The position numbers and the translations under genes were made by a program. 43,169 bases of DNA from an uncultured Clostridia bacterium (GTDB taxonomy: Bacteria > Bacillota > Clostridia > TANB77 > CAG-508), in contig CALXVB010000010.1 of the NCBI GenBank assembly GCA_944391855.1, positions 1-43,169 of the forward strand, in the 5' to 3' direction. The notes under the pieces are model-generated. The model was not told where the DNA came from, ran no database searches, and saw nothing but the letters and a program-made list of their open reading frames with translations. Positions 7,661 to 15,686 of this stretch are shown piece after piece (position 1 is the stretch's first letter; each line of letters begins with the position of its first letter).

Positions 7661-8311
7661 ATGTTATTAAAACAGCTACGACTAGTATCTAATATAGATA
7701 AAATAGTTACAAATTGCTATATAGTGCAAGACGAAGAAACAAAAGAAACAATGGTTATTGACCCAGCAGGAGAATGTGATAAAATTGTAGATATGTTAAA
7801 TATTATAGAAGGAAAATTAAAGTATATATATTTAACCCATTGTCATGGAGATCATATAGGTGCAGCAGAAGAGTTAAAAAATATAAAAAATGGAAAAATT
7901 TTAATACATACAGATGATTATGAAGGATTAAAAAATCCAGAAATAAATTTAACTGGTTTTATGTCTGAAAAACCTGTAAAATTAGAAGCGGATGCAAGAG
8001 TAAATGATGGAGATATGTTGCACATTGGAAATTTAGAATTTAAAGTTATTCATACACCAGGACATACAAGAGGGGGAAGTAGTATTTATTGTGAAAAGGA
8101 ACAAATGCTATTTTCTGGAGATACACTTTTTAAAGGAATGTGGGGAAGAACTGATTTACCAACGAGTAGCTTTGAAGACATTATGAATTCAATAACAGAT
8201 AAGTTATTAGTTCTTCCAGATGAAACCATAATATATCCAGGACATGGAATATCAACTAAAATATCAGAAGAAGAACCAATCTACTACAATTTAATGCCAG
8301 GAGAAGAGTAA
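7661..8311 (+). CDS. MBL-fold metallohydrolase (glyoxalase II-like)
   Basis: A metallo-beta-lactamase-fold hydrolase of 216 residues. The metal-binding motif THCHGDHIG supplies H60, H62, D64 and H65; further ligands are in TPGHTRGG, SGDTLF and YPGHG. Short proteins of this type next to rel and hisS are widespread in Firmicutes and are often called hydroxyacylglutathione-hydrolase-like; the natural substrate is unknown. It lies 18 bases before hisS, suggesting co-transcription. The Shine-Dalgarno is GAGGAG. Confidence is high for the fold and low for the substrate. Confidence 0.9.
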   Translation: MLLKQLRLVSNIDKIVTNCYIVQDEETKETMVIDPAGECDKIVDMLNIIEGKLKYIYLTHCHGDHIGAAEELKNIKNGKILIHTDDYEGLKNPEINLTGFMSEKPVKLEADARVNDGDMLHIGNLEFKVIHTPGHTRGGSSIYCEKEQMLFSGDTLFKGMWGRTDLPTSSFEDIMNSITDKLLVLPDETIIYPGHGISTKISEEEPIYYNLMPGEE

Positions 8312-8329
8312 AATAAAAGGAGGGATTTT

Positions 8330-9640
8330 ATGAAAGTAGAACCACGAACATTACCGGGATTTATGGAATTACTACCAACAGAACAAATAAAATTTAATAA
8401 TATGATGGATAAAATTAGAAAATCATATGAGAAATTTGGTTTTTTACCATTAGATACACCAGTTATAGAAATGTCTGAAGTGCTTCTTGCTAAAGCAGGA
8501 GGAGAAACAGAAAAACAAATATATCGTTTTAATAAAGGAGAAACTGATTTGGCATTACGTTTTGACTTAACTGTACCACTTGCTAAATATGTTTGTGAAT
8601 ATAATAATGATATAAGTTTTCCGTTTAAAAGATATCAAATAGGAAAAGTATATAGAGGGGAGAGACCTCAAAAAGGAAGATATAGAGAGTTTTATCAATG
8701 CGATATAGACATAATAGGTGATGGAACTTTAAGCATTGTAAATGATGCAGAAATTCCAAGTGTGATTTATACAACAATAAAAGAGTTTGGCTTTGATAAT
8801 TTTACTATTAGAATAAATAATAGAAAAATATTAAATGGACTATTTGCAGAATTAGAATTAGAAGATAAATCTGTAGAAATAATGAGAATAATTGATAAAT
8901 TAGAAAAAATAGGAAGAGATAATGTAAAAAAATGCTTGCAAGATTTAAGTGTAGAAGATAATAAAATAGAGAAAATTTTAAACTTTATAGAAATAGATGG
9001 AACAACAGATGAAAAGTTACAAAAATTAGAAAACTTAAACTTTACAAATGAACTATTTTTAGAAGGACTAAATGATTTAAAAGAAGTTGTAAAACACGTT
9101 AGATTATTTGGAGTGCCAGATACTAATTTTAAAGTAGATTTAACCATTGCAAGAGGATTGGACTATTATACCGGAACTGTGTATGAAACATTTTTAAATG
9201 ATTATAGAGAACTTGGAAGTATATGTTCTGGAGGAAGATATGATAATTTAGCAGAATTCTATACAGACAAAAAAATGCCTGGTGTAGGAGTATCTATTGG
9301 ATTAACAAGACTATTCTCAAAATTAACTGAACTTAATATATTAAAAGAAAAAGAAGAATCTATTTCAAAAGTATTAGTTGTGTCAATGACAGATGATATT
9401 TCAAGAGCTTTGGAAGTAGCAACTAAAACAAGAAATGGAGGGATAAATACAGACGTATATTTAGAGAATAAGAAAATAAAAGTAAAATTCAAATATGCAG
9501 ATAGATTAAAAATTCCATATGTAGCAGTAATAGGCGAAGAGGAAGAAAAAAATGGAACGGTTACTTTGAAAAATATGGCAACTGGAGAGCAAAAAGAAAT
9601 GACTATAGAAAATATGATAGAGCTTTTAAAAGATAAGTAA
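8330..9640 (+). CDS. hisS: Histidyl-tRNA synthetase
   Basis: Class II synthetase charging tRNA-His. The start MKVEPRTLPGFMELLP corresponds to the family's R-G-x-D-x-L-P region. Motif 2 is seen in QIGKVYRGERPQKGRYREF, the histidine-binding loop in ARGLDYYTG, and motif 3 in GVGVSIGLTRL. The C-terminal anticodon-binding domain begins around residue 345. Length 436 is normal. A Shine-Dalgarno AGGAGGG precedes the ATG. It is the last gene of the recJ-rel-MBL-hisS block and is followed by a terminator. No T-box is present in front of it. Confidence 0.96.
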   Translation: MKVEPRTLPGFMELLPTEQIKFNNMMDKIRKSYEKFGFLPLDTPVIEMSEVLLAKAGGETEKQIYRFNKGETDLALRFDLTVPLAKYVCEYNNDISFPFKRYQIGKVYRGERPQKGRYREFYQCDIDIIGDGTLSIVNDAEIPSVIYTTIKEFGFDNFTIRINNRKILNGLFAELELEDKSVEIMRIIDKLEKIGRDNVKKCLQDLSVEDNKIEKILNFIEIDGTTDEKLQKLENLNFTNELFLEGLNDLKEVVKHVRLFGVPDTNFKVDLTIARGLDYYTGTVYETFLNDYRELGSICSGGRYDNLAEFYTDKKMPGVGVSIGLTRLFSKLTELNILKEKEESISKVLVVSMTDDISRALEVATKTRNGGINTDVYLENKKIKVKFKYADRLKIPYVAVIGEEEEKNGTVTLKNMATGEQKEMTIENMIELLKDK

Positions 9641-9707
9641 AATAGAAATAATTAAAACAAAATTAAACAATTTAGAATAATAGAAACTTAATTAAATAAA
9701 ACTAATA

Positions 9708-9746
9708 AATATAACCTATAACTAACAAAATAGGTTATATTTTTTG
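9708..9746 (+). terminator. Terminator after hisS
   Basis: AATATAACCTAT (9708-9719) pairs perfectly with ATAGGTTATATT (9730-9741) around a 10-base loop, followed by a run of T residues to 9745. It ends the recJ-rel-MBL-hisS transcription unit. Confidence 0.8.
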
Positions 9747-9807
9747 GCTTTGAAGAATATATTTATATATAGCATACTTGTACAAAAATATAATATATGG
9801 GGGATAT

Positions 9808-10914
9808 ATGATAAATTTAGCTGTAATAGAATTAAAAGATATTGTGAAGTATTTAATAAAAATAACTATAACAATAGTAACTGTAATTGCATTAACAAAA
9901 TTTTTCTCTAGTTTTAAAACAAAACTAAATATAGATAAAAATTCGTTCCTTTCATGTTTAGATATAGAGATTCCAAGTATAAAATTAGCAAAAAATAAAG
10001 AAGAAAATATACAAGCAAATATACAAGCGAAAAAACCGCTAAAAATGGCACTAGATATAGAGCTAGGAGTTTTAAGTAGTGTGGAAAATGAAGAAAAAGT
10101 AGTAGAAAGCCCAAAAGAAGAGAGTAAAGAAGAAACAGAAGAAATTAAAGAAGCGGAAACAGGATTAAATACAGAAGTAATAGAGAATAACGTGCCAGAA
10201 AAATATACTAGCGAATACAATGGGGTTAAGATAAGAAATGAGACAGATATAAAACTTACAAAAGAAATGCTTACACCAAATGTGAACGTAAATACTAAAA
10301 ATATAGTTATATATCATACACATACATGTGAGAGCTATACTCCCACAGAAAAGTATAGCTACAAAGCATCAGGAAACTTCAGAACATTAGACATAAACTA
10401 TTCAGTTGCAAGAGTTGGAACAGAACTTACTAAATATATGCAGCACTATGGATATAACGTTATACACGATACAACACTATACGATTATCCATCATATAGT
10501 GAATCTTATGATAGGTCGTTAAAAGCAGTAGCAAAAATCTTGCAAGAAAATGAAAATACGGACGTATTGTTTGATATACATAGAGATGCAATAGGAGATA
10601 GTTCTTATGCACCAACAGTAAAAATAGGAGATGATGAAGTAGCACAGCTTATGTTCGTTATAGGAAGTAATGGAGGAGGAAGTGAACATGATAACTGGAA
10701 TGAAAATTTAAAACTTGCAATAAAAATACAAGAAAAAGCAAATGAACTTTATCCAGGATTATTTAAACCAATAATACTTAGAAATAGCAGATATAACCAA
10801 CAATTAGCAAAAGGTGCAAGTATAATAGAAGTAGGTGCAACAGGGAATACCATGGAACAATGCCTAAACAGTATGAAATATTTATCAAAAGTATTAAGTG
10901 AAGTGTTAGTATGA
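9808..10914 (+). CDS. spoIIP: Stage II sporulation protein P (SpoIIP)
   Basis: SpoIIP is a septal-peptidoglycan amidase/endopeptidase working with SpoIID and SpoIIM during forespore engulfment. Here a short N-terminal membrane anchor (about residues 13-31) leads into an acidic linker (about 75-135), then the amidase domain with IYHTHTCESYTP, FDIHRDA, VIGSNGGG and IIEVGATGNTMEQC, all family signatures. ATG 9808 is chosen because GGGGG (9799-9803) directly precedes it; upstream starts lack this. CATACTTG at 9773-9780 resembles the -10 of mother-cell sigma-E promoters, as expected for spoIIP, but the -35 is weak. Length 368 is normal. This gene is the best evidence that the organism can sporulate. 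Confidence 0.93.
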   Translation: MINLAVIELKDIVKYLIKITITIVTVIALTKFFSSFKTKLNIDKNSFLSCLDIEIPSIKLAKNKEENIQANIQAKKPLKMALDIELGVLSSVENEEKVVESPKEESKEETEEIKEAETGLNTEVIENNVPEKYTSEYNGVKIRNETDIKLTKEMLTPNVNVNTKNIVIYHTHTCESYTPTEKYSYKASGNFRTLDINYSVARVGTELTKYMQHYGYNVIHDTTLYDYPSYSESYDRSLKAVAKILQENENTDVLFDIHRDAIGDSSYAPTVKIGDDEVAQLMFVIGSNGGGSEHDNWNENLKLAIKIQEKANELYPGLFKPIILRNSRYNQQLAKGASIIEVGATGNTMEQCLNSMKYLSKVLSEVLV

Positions 10915-10942
10915 AAATGAAAGATATTTTTATCAAAATCTA

Positions 10943-10971
10943 TTGCATAAAAACTAATTATATAATATTAT
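10943..10971 (+). promoter_or_regulatory. Possible promoter of pgi, overlapping a palindrome
   Basis: TTGCAT (10943-10948) and TATTAT (10966-10971) are 17 bp apart. The spacer and -10 lie inside the 36-bp palindrome at 10949-10984, so the same bases may end spoIIP transcription or act as an operator. Confidence 0.45.
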
Positions 10972-10985
10972 ATAATTAGTTTTTT
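10949..10985 (+). terminator. 36-bp perfect palindrome, probable spoIIP terminator
   Basis: The 18 bases 10949-10966 are the exact reverse complement of 10967-10984. The transcript would form a long A/U-rich hairpin starting with A's and ending with T's, suiting an intrinsic terminator that could work in both directions. Confidence 0.6.
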
Positions 10986-11014
10986 ATATATGTTATACAA
11001 AGGAGGAGTGTAAA

Positions 11015-12325
11015 TTGAAAAACATAAAAGTAGACTTTTCAAATGCAAGAGTTTTTGATAAAAATATAATGAAATATGCAAAACAAGTAAAAGAAATACA
11101 TAAAAAATTACATGAAAAAGCAGAAGACAAAAAAGAATTTTGTGGTTGGCTTGAATTACCAACAAACTATGACAAAAAAGAATTTGATAAGATAAAAAAA
11201 GCAGCTGAAAAGATACAAAAAGATACAGATGTGTTATTAGTAATAGGTATAGGAGGTTCATATTTAGGTGCAAGAGCAGTTATAGAATCACTAACGAATA
11301 CCTTTTATAACATGCAAGATAAGACTGCAAGAAAAACACCTCAAATATTATATGTTGGAAATAATTTAAGCTCAACATATGTTAGCGACTTAATAGACTA
11401 TATTGCTGATAAGGATATTTCAATAAATGTTATATCAAAATCAGGAACTACTACAGAACCAGCAATTGCATTTAGAATTTTTAGAGAGATTTTAGAGAAT
11501 AAATATAGCCTAAAAGAAGCAAGGGAAAGAATTTATGTTACAACAGATAAGAAAAAAGGCGCATTAAAAGAACTTGCAAAAAAAGAAAAATACACTACCT
11601 TTGTAATACCAGATAATGTTGGAGGAAGATACTCTGTTTTAACAGCAGTTGGATTATTACCAATAGCTGTAGCAGGTATAAATATAGATGAATTAATGGC
11701 TGGTGCAAGATTTGCTCAAGACAGATATTCAGATGAAGACTTAAAATACAATGAATGTTATAAATATGCTGTTTTAAGAAATGTACTATATGAAAAAGAG
11801 AAAAATATAGAACTTCTAATCACATATGAACCAAAAATGCACTACTTTATAGAGTGGTGGAAGCAGTTATTTGGAGAAAGCGAAGGAAAAGAGCAAAAAG
11901 GGATATATCCTTCAGGTGCAGAATTTACAACAGATTTACACTCACTTGGTCAATACATTCAAGAAGGCAGAAGAAACCTATTTGAAACAGTAATTAGTAT
12001 AGAAAAGCCAGAAAGAGACATAACTTTAAAAATGGAAGAGGACGACTTAGATAACTTAAATTATCTAGCAGGCAAAACATTAAGCTATGTTAATAAAAAA
12101 GCAATGGAAGGAACGATAGAAGCACACGTTGATGGAGACGTTCCAAATATTGTAATAAATGTTGAAAAACTAGATGCAAACAATATCGGACAACTTATAT
12201 ACTTCTTTGAGCTAGCATGTGCTATGTCTGGTGAAATATTAGGGGTAAACCCATTTAATCAACCAGGCGTAGAAAAATACAAAACAAATATGTTTAAATT
12301 ATTAGGAAAAATAAAAGAGGGATAA
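11015..12325 (+). CDS. pgi: Glucose-6-phosphate isomerase
   Basis: Interconverts glucose-6-phosphate and fructose-6-phosphate in glycolysis. Conserved blocks are [24 protein letters not shown] (phosphate binding), [16 protein letters not shown], and [13 protein letters not shown] with the catalytic His region. Length 436 matches the short Firmicute form. The start codon is TTG at 11015, 8 bases after a perfect AGGAGG (11001-11006); the GTG just upstream is followed by a stop. The stop codon lies three bases before the start of the protease gene, so the two probably share a transcript. Confidence 0.95.
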   Translation: MKNIKVDFSNARVFDKNIMKYAKQVKEIHKKLHEKAEDKKEFCGWLELPTNYDKKEFDKIKKAAEKIQKDTDVLLVIGIGGSYLGARAVIESLTNTFYNMQDKTARKTPQILYVGNNLSSTYVSDLIDYIADKDISINVISKSGTTTEPAIAFRIFREILENKYSLKEARERIYVTTDKKKGALKELAKKEKYTTFVIPDNVGGRYSVLTAVGLLPIAVAGINIDELMAGARFAQDRYSDEDLKYNECYKYAVLRNVLYEKEKNIELLITYEPKMHYFIEWWKQLFGESEGKEQKGIYPSGAEFTTDLHSLGQYIQEGRRNLFETVISIEKPERDITLKMEEDDLDNLNYLAGKTLSYVNKKAMEGTIEAHVDGDVPNIVINVEKLDANNIGQLIYFFELACAMSGEILGVNPFNQPGVEKYKTNMFKLLGKIKEG

Positions 12326-12328
12326 CAT

Positions 12329-15232
12329 ATGAAAAGTAAAATTATAAAAATAATCGTATTATTAATAATATTTATAGGAATAATTTGTTGTAGCAATGCA
12401 TATGCAGCAGTAGAAACAAATTTTAAAACTATAGATTATACAGACGAATACAAAGAATATATGGCACTTACAGATGAAGAAAAGCAGAATAGATTAGAAC
12501 CAAGTATGTATGATGTAATTTCTCCAAAGACAAGTAGCGAATATTTTAGAAGCATGAATAATATATTAAATAGTCCAGAATTATTAAGAAGTGCTTTAGA
12601 TCAAGAATATGACTTAAGAGATATTATTTCAAATAATGTTGCCATAAAAGACCAAATGCAAACTAATTCGTGTTGGGCTTTTGCAACTATAGGAAGTTTG
12701 GAAAGTAATATAGCTCTTTTAGATTACAAAGCAGGCGTGGCAGGAAATGTGTATGACTTTTCGGAAAGACATATGGACTATGCTGCAAGAAGTAATGTCT
12801 TTAATAACGGAGAGACTAACGGTTATGGATATAATGTAGGTTTTGATAAAGGTGGCACATTCTATATGGCACAGTCATACTTAACTAATGGTATGGGTGC
12901 AATAGACGAAGCAGAAATGCCATTTGAAAACAACGAAGATAATATAAATATATCAGAAATACAAGGGAAAAATACTACTACCACATTATATGACACTATT
13001 ATGTTTGAAGATAAAGATGATATAGGTGTAACAGAACTTATGTCAAAAATGAAACAAGTAATTAGTAATTATGGTGGAATATATGCAGGAGTTCATGGTG
13101 CACAACTACTTTCGGATGTATATAATAACAAAACAGGTGCAATATATTGCCCAGAAAGTAAGACTGGTACATACCCAATGGACCATGCTGTAGTTATAAT
13201 AGGATGGGATGATACATATAGCAAAGATAATTTTAACGAAGCAAATAAACCTCAAAATGATGGTGCATGGATAGTAAAAAATTCTTGGGGAGACAAGCTA
13301 ACAGAAGATGTAAGTACAATAAAAGAACAAATATATGCTGAATTTACAGAAGAGTGTAATCAAAGAGGATGGGATTCAGCAGATAAAATTGAAAATGACT
13401 TTATATTATTTCTCTATACAAGCATATATGGAGAAGGAAAAGCAAGAATAGAAGAAGATAAATTAGTTGTAGACGTTGGAGATAGCGGATATATGTATAT
13501 TTCATATGAAGATGCACATATATATAATGAATTATATGGAATAGAAAAAGCAACTGCAACAAAAGACTATGATAACATATATCAGAATAATAAATTAAAT
13601 GCATCTGTAGCAGTAGGGGTTACAGACAGTGATGAAATATATATTGCTAATAAATTTACAAGAGATAGTAGCAAAGACGAAGTAATAACAATGGTAAGCG
13701 TTTACACGTTACAAGAAGTGACATGTAAGGTATATATTAATCCAGACAGTAGTGATTTATCAAATTTACAAGAAGTAGAATTAGAAGCAGGAAATTCTAT
13801 AACAATAGAACCCGGATATCACACAATAATGTTAAAAGAACCTGTAAAATTAACAGGAAACTCATTTGCAGTAGCAATGAGTCTTCAAACAGGTACAGAT
13901 GAGCAAATCTTTATGATAGAAACTAAAGCAGTGGACGAAAATGTAGAAGTAAATTCAAATGAAAGCTTCTATACAACAAAAGAAGGTTTTCAATTAGATC
14001 AATGGTTAGACCTAAATACATATGAATCAGAGGGTATTCATGGAAATGTTTCAATAAAAGCATTTACAGAAGAAAAAAAAGAAAAGCCAGTATTAACAAA
14101 AATTGAAATAACTACACCTCCAACAAAGGTGACATATGTAGAAGGGGAAGATTTTGACGAAGCAGGAATGGTTATACAAGCTACATATAGCGATTTAAGT
14201 ACAAAAGAGATAACAAACTATAGCATAAAAAATGGAGACAATTTATATTATGGTCAAGATAGTGTAACTATATCATATACACAAGACGGAGTAACTAAAG
14301 AAGTAGTTCAAAATATAACAGTAAACCAAATAGAAATAGATAAAGAAATAAAAAGCATTGAAGTTTTAACTTTACCTACTAAAACTACATATATGGAAAA
14401 CGAAGAACTAAATCTAGAAGGTGGAATAGTAAGAATAACATATACAGATGACAGCACAGAAGATTTGAATATGGACTCACAATCATTTACAATAACAGGA
14501 TTTGATAACAAAACAATAGGAAAACAAAACATAACTGTTGAATATGAAGGATTTACTACTACATTTGAAATAGAAATAGTAGAAGGTGCAAAACCAATAT
14601 TATCAAATCTAGAAGAAATGCAAACTAGTGTAACAGATGCTAACATATATCTATATTATGATATAGATGCAGAAAATTATGTAGATATGAGCTTTGAAAT
14701 AGATAATATAAAAGATATGGATGCAAACACAGATTATACATATTATTACTATTTATCAGAAAGTGATTCTGAAGAAAATATAGAAGATTGGGTAGAACTA
14801 AAAAATATAAGTATAACTGAAAATGAAGATGGAACATATACAATGAAATTTAAGATAAATACTAAAGACATGGTAAACTATGAAGAATTAAATGAAAAAA
14901 ATCCAGATGAATTGTATATATATTTAAAAGAGGTTGCTAAAGTAGATGATGAAAGTATAGAACAAATTAAGTCAAACCTTATAGACGCAGAAAATATTCA
15001 AGTAGCAGTATACAAAGATAACGAATATGCAGGCTCAATAGATGAGATTATAGATAATAATAATCCAATAGTTCCACCAGATAATGATGGTTCGAGTGAT
15101 AAACCAGTAGATGATACAGTATCACCAAATCCAATACCTCAAACAGGAATAATATCTATTGGTATAGTAGTAGTTATTATTGCAATATTTGGAGTATACT
15201 TCTATGTTAAACATAAAAATATTGACAAATAG
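12329..15232 (+). CDS. Secreted papain-like (C1A) cysteine protease with Ig-like domains and sorting tail
   Basis: A 967-residue surface protein. A signal peptide (about 1-26, ending AYA-A) is followed by a C1A peptidase domain with oxyanion Q109 and nucleophile C115 in KDQMQTNSCWAFA, His286 in DHAVVIIGWDD and Asn318 in VKNSWGD. A region around 440-585 resembles the lectin-like domain found after such peptidases. Two Ig-like Big_3-type repeats follow (about 590-675 and 680-755), each starting with an I-x-I/V-x-T-x-P-T-K pattern, then an acidic linker. The tail is IPQTG (about 936-940), a hydrophobic helix and a Lys-rich end, the arrangement of a sortase signal of the PxTG kind. It follows pgi by 3 bases. 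Target proteins are unknown. Confidence 0.88.
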   Translation: MKSKIIKIIVLLIIFIGIICCSNAYAAVETNFKTIDYTDEYKEYMALTDEEKQNRLEPSMYDVISPKTSSEYFRSMNNILNSPELLRSALDQEYDLRDIISNNVAIKDQMQTNSCWAFATIGSLESNIALLDYKAGVAGNVYDFSERHMDYAARSNVFNNGETNGYGYNVGFDKGGTFYMAQSYLTNGMGAIDEAEMPFENNEDNINISEIQGKNTTTTLYDTIMFEDKDDIGVTELMSKMKQVISNYGGIYAGVHGAQLLSDVYNNKTGAIYCPESKTGTYPMDHAVVIIGWDDTYSKDNFNEANKPQNDGAWIVKNSWGDKLTEDVSTIKEQIYAEFTEECNQRGWDSADKIENDFILFLYTSIYGEGKARIEEDKLVVDVGDSGYMYISYEDAHIYNELYGIEKATATKDYDNIYQNNKLNASVAVGVTDSDEIYIANKFTRDSSKDEVITMVSVYTLQEVTCKVYINPDSSDLSNLQEVELEAGNSITIEPGYHTIMLKEPVKLTGNSFAVAMSLQTGTDEQIFMIETKAVDENVEVNSNESFYTTKEGFQLDQWLDLNTYESEGIHGNVSIKAFTEEKKEKPVLTKIEITTPPTKVTYVEGEDFDEAGMVIQATYSDLSTKEITNYSIKNGDNLYYGQDSVTISYTQDGVTKEVVQNITVNQIEIDKEIKSIEVLTLPTKTTYMENEELNLEGGIVRITYTDDSTEDLNMDSQSFTITGFDNKTIGKQNITVEYEGFTTTFEIEIVEGAKPILSNLEEMQTSVTDANIYLYYDIDAENYVDMSFEIDNIKDMDANTDYTYYYYLSESDSEENIEDWVELKNISITENEDGTYTMKFKINTKDMVNYEELNEKNPDELYIYLKEVAKVDDESIEQIKSNLIDAENIQVAVYKDNEYAGSIDEIIDNNNPIVPPDNDGSSDKPVDDTVSPNPIPQTGIISIGIVVVIIAIFGVYFYVKHKNIDK

Positions 15233-15276
15233 AGATGAACAATAAGCAGGATAAAATTTAAAATGCATAATAGGTG

Positions 15277-15305
15277 TTGACATAACACAAAAAAAGATAT
15301 ATAAT
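15277..15305 (+). promoter_or_regulatory. Promoter of thrS leader
   Basis: TTGACA (15277-15282), a 17-bp spacer, and TATAAT (15300-15305): an exact consensus housekeeping promoter. Transcription from about 15312 would begin about 20 bases before the first T-box helix. Confidence 0.85.
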
Positions 15306-15332
15306 AAAAAACATATTGATAAAAACATAAAT

Positions 15333-15545
15333 GAGACAAAGTAAAATAAAGGTTATTTCAAGAGAAAAATAGTCATAGGCTGAAAGCTATTTTAAATAAA
15401 CATATTTGAAAAACTACCTCATTGTTTCTAGCAAAACTAGACGTAAACTTGCGTTAAAAGTAAATTTAAGTAAAACAAAGGGTGGAACCGTGTTATATAA
15501 AGCACCCCTCTGCAGTCATTAGATTGTAGAGGGGTGTATTTTTTT
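15333..15545 (+). promoter_or_regulatory. T-box leader of thrS (tRNA-Thr sensing)
   Basis: T-box leaders let uncharged tRNA prevent transcription termination. The conserved T-box sequence AAGGGTGGAACCGTG lies at 15479-15492, followed by the terminator stem. The base of stem I pairs GAGACAA (15333-15339) with TTGTTTC (15422-15428). Just inside it the 5' strand has AGTA (15340-15343) and the 3' strand carries two adjacent Thr triplets, ACT-ACC (15413-15418), the likely specifier. This matches the downstream threonyl-tRNA synthetase. Which triplet is the specifier is not settled. Confidence 0.92.
15502..15545 (+). terminator. T-box-controlled terminator
   Basis: CACCCCTCTGCA (15503-15514) pairs with TGTAGAGGGGTG (15525-15536) with one G-U, then a T-rich run to 15545. 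The antiterminator would form when the T-box bases at 15479-15492 capture the left side of this stem. Confidence 0.9.
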
Positions 15546-15556
15546 ATTAAATTAAC

Positions 15557-15661
15557 AAAAGGGGACGGGCTTAAATTGTAAAAAATGCTTGTTTTCTTAC
15601 AGCTACTTAATTTTTTACATTATTGTTTGTTCTTTTTTACAATTTAAGCCCGTCCCCTTTT
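15557..15661. repeat. Palindromic insertion element D in the thrS leader
   Basis: Arms of 29 bp, 15557-15585 and 15633-15661, are perfect reverse complements around a 47-base centre. Each arm carries AAAAGGGGACGGGC at its outer end. The element lies between the T-box terminator and the thrS ribosome binding site, so every full thrS mRNA carries this hairpin 14 bases before the AGGAGGG. It resembles a REP/MITE-type element; no transposase is visible here. Confidence 0.85.
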
Positions 15662-15686
15662 GCTAAAATTTATAGGAGGGATAATA

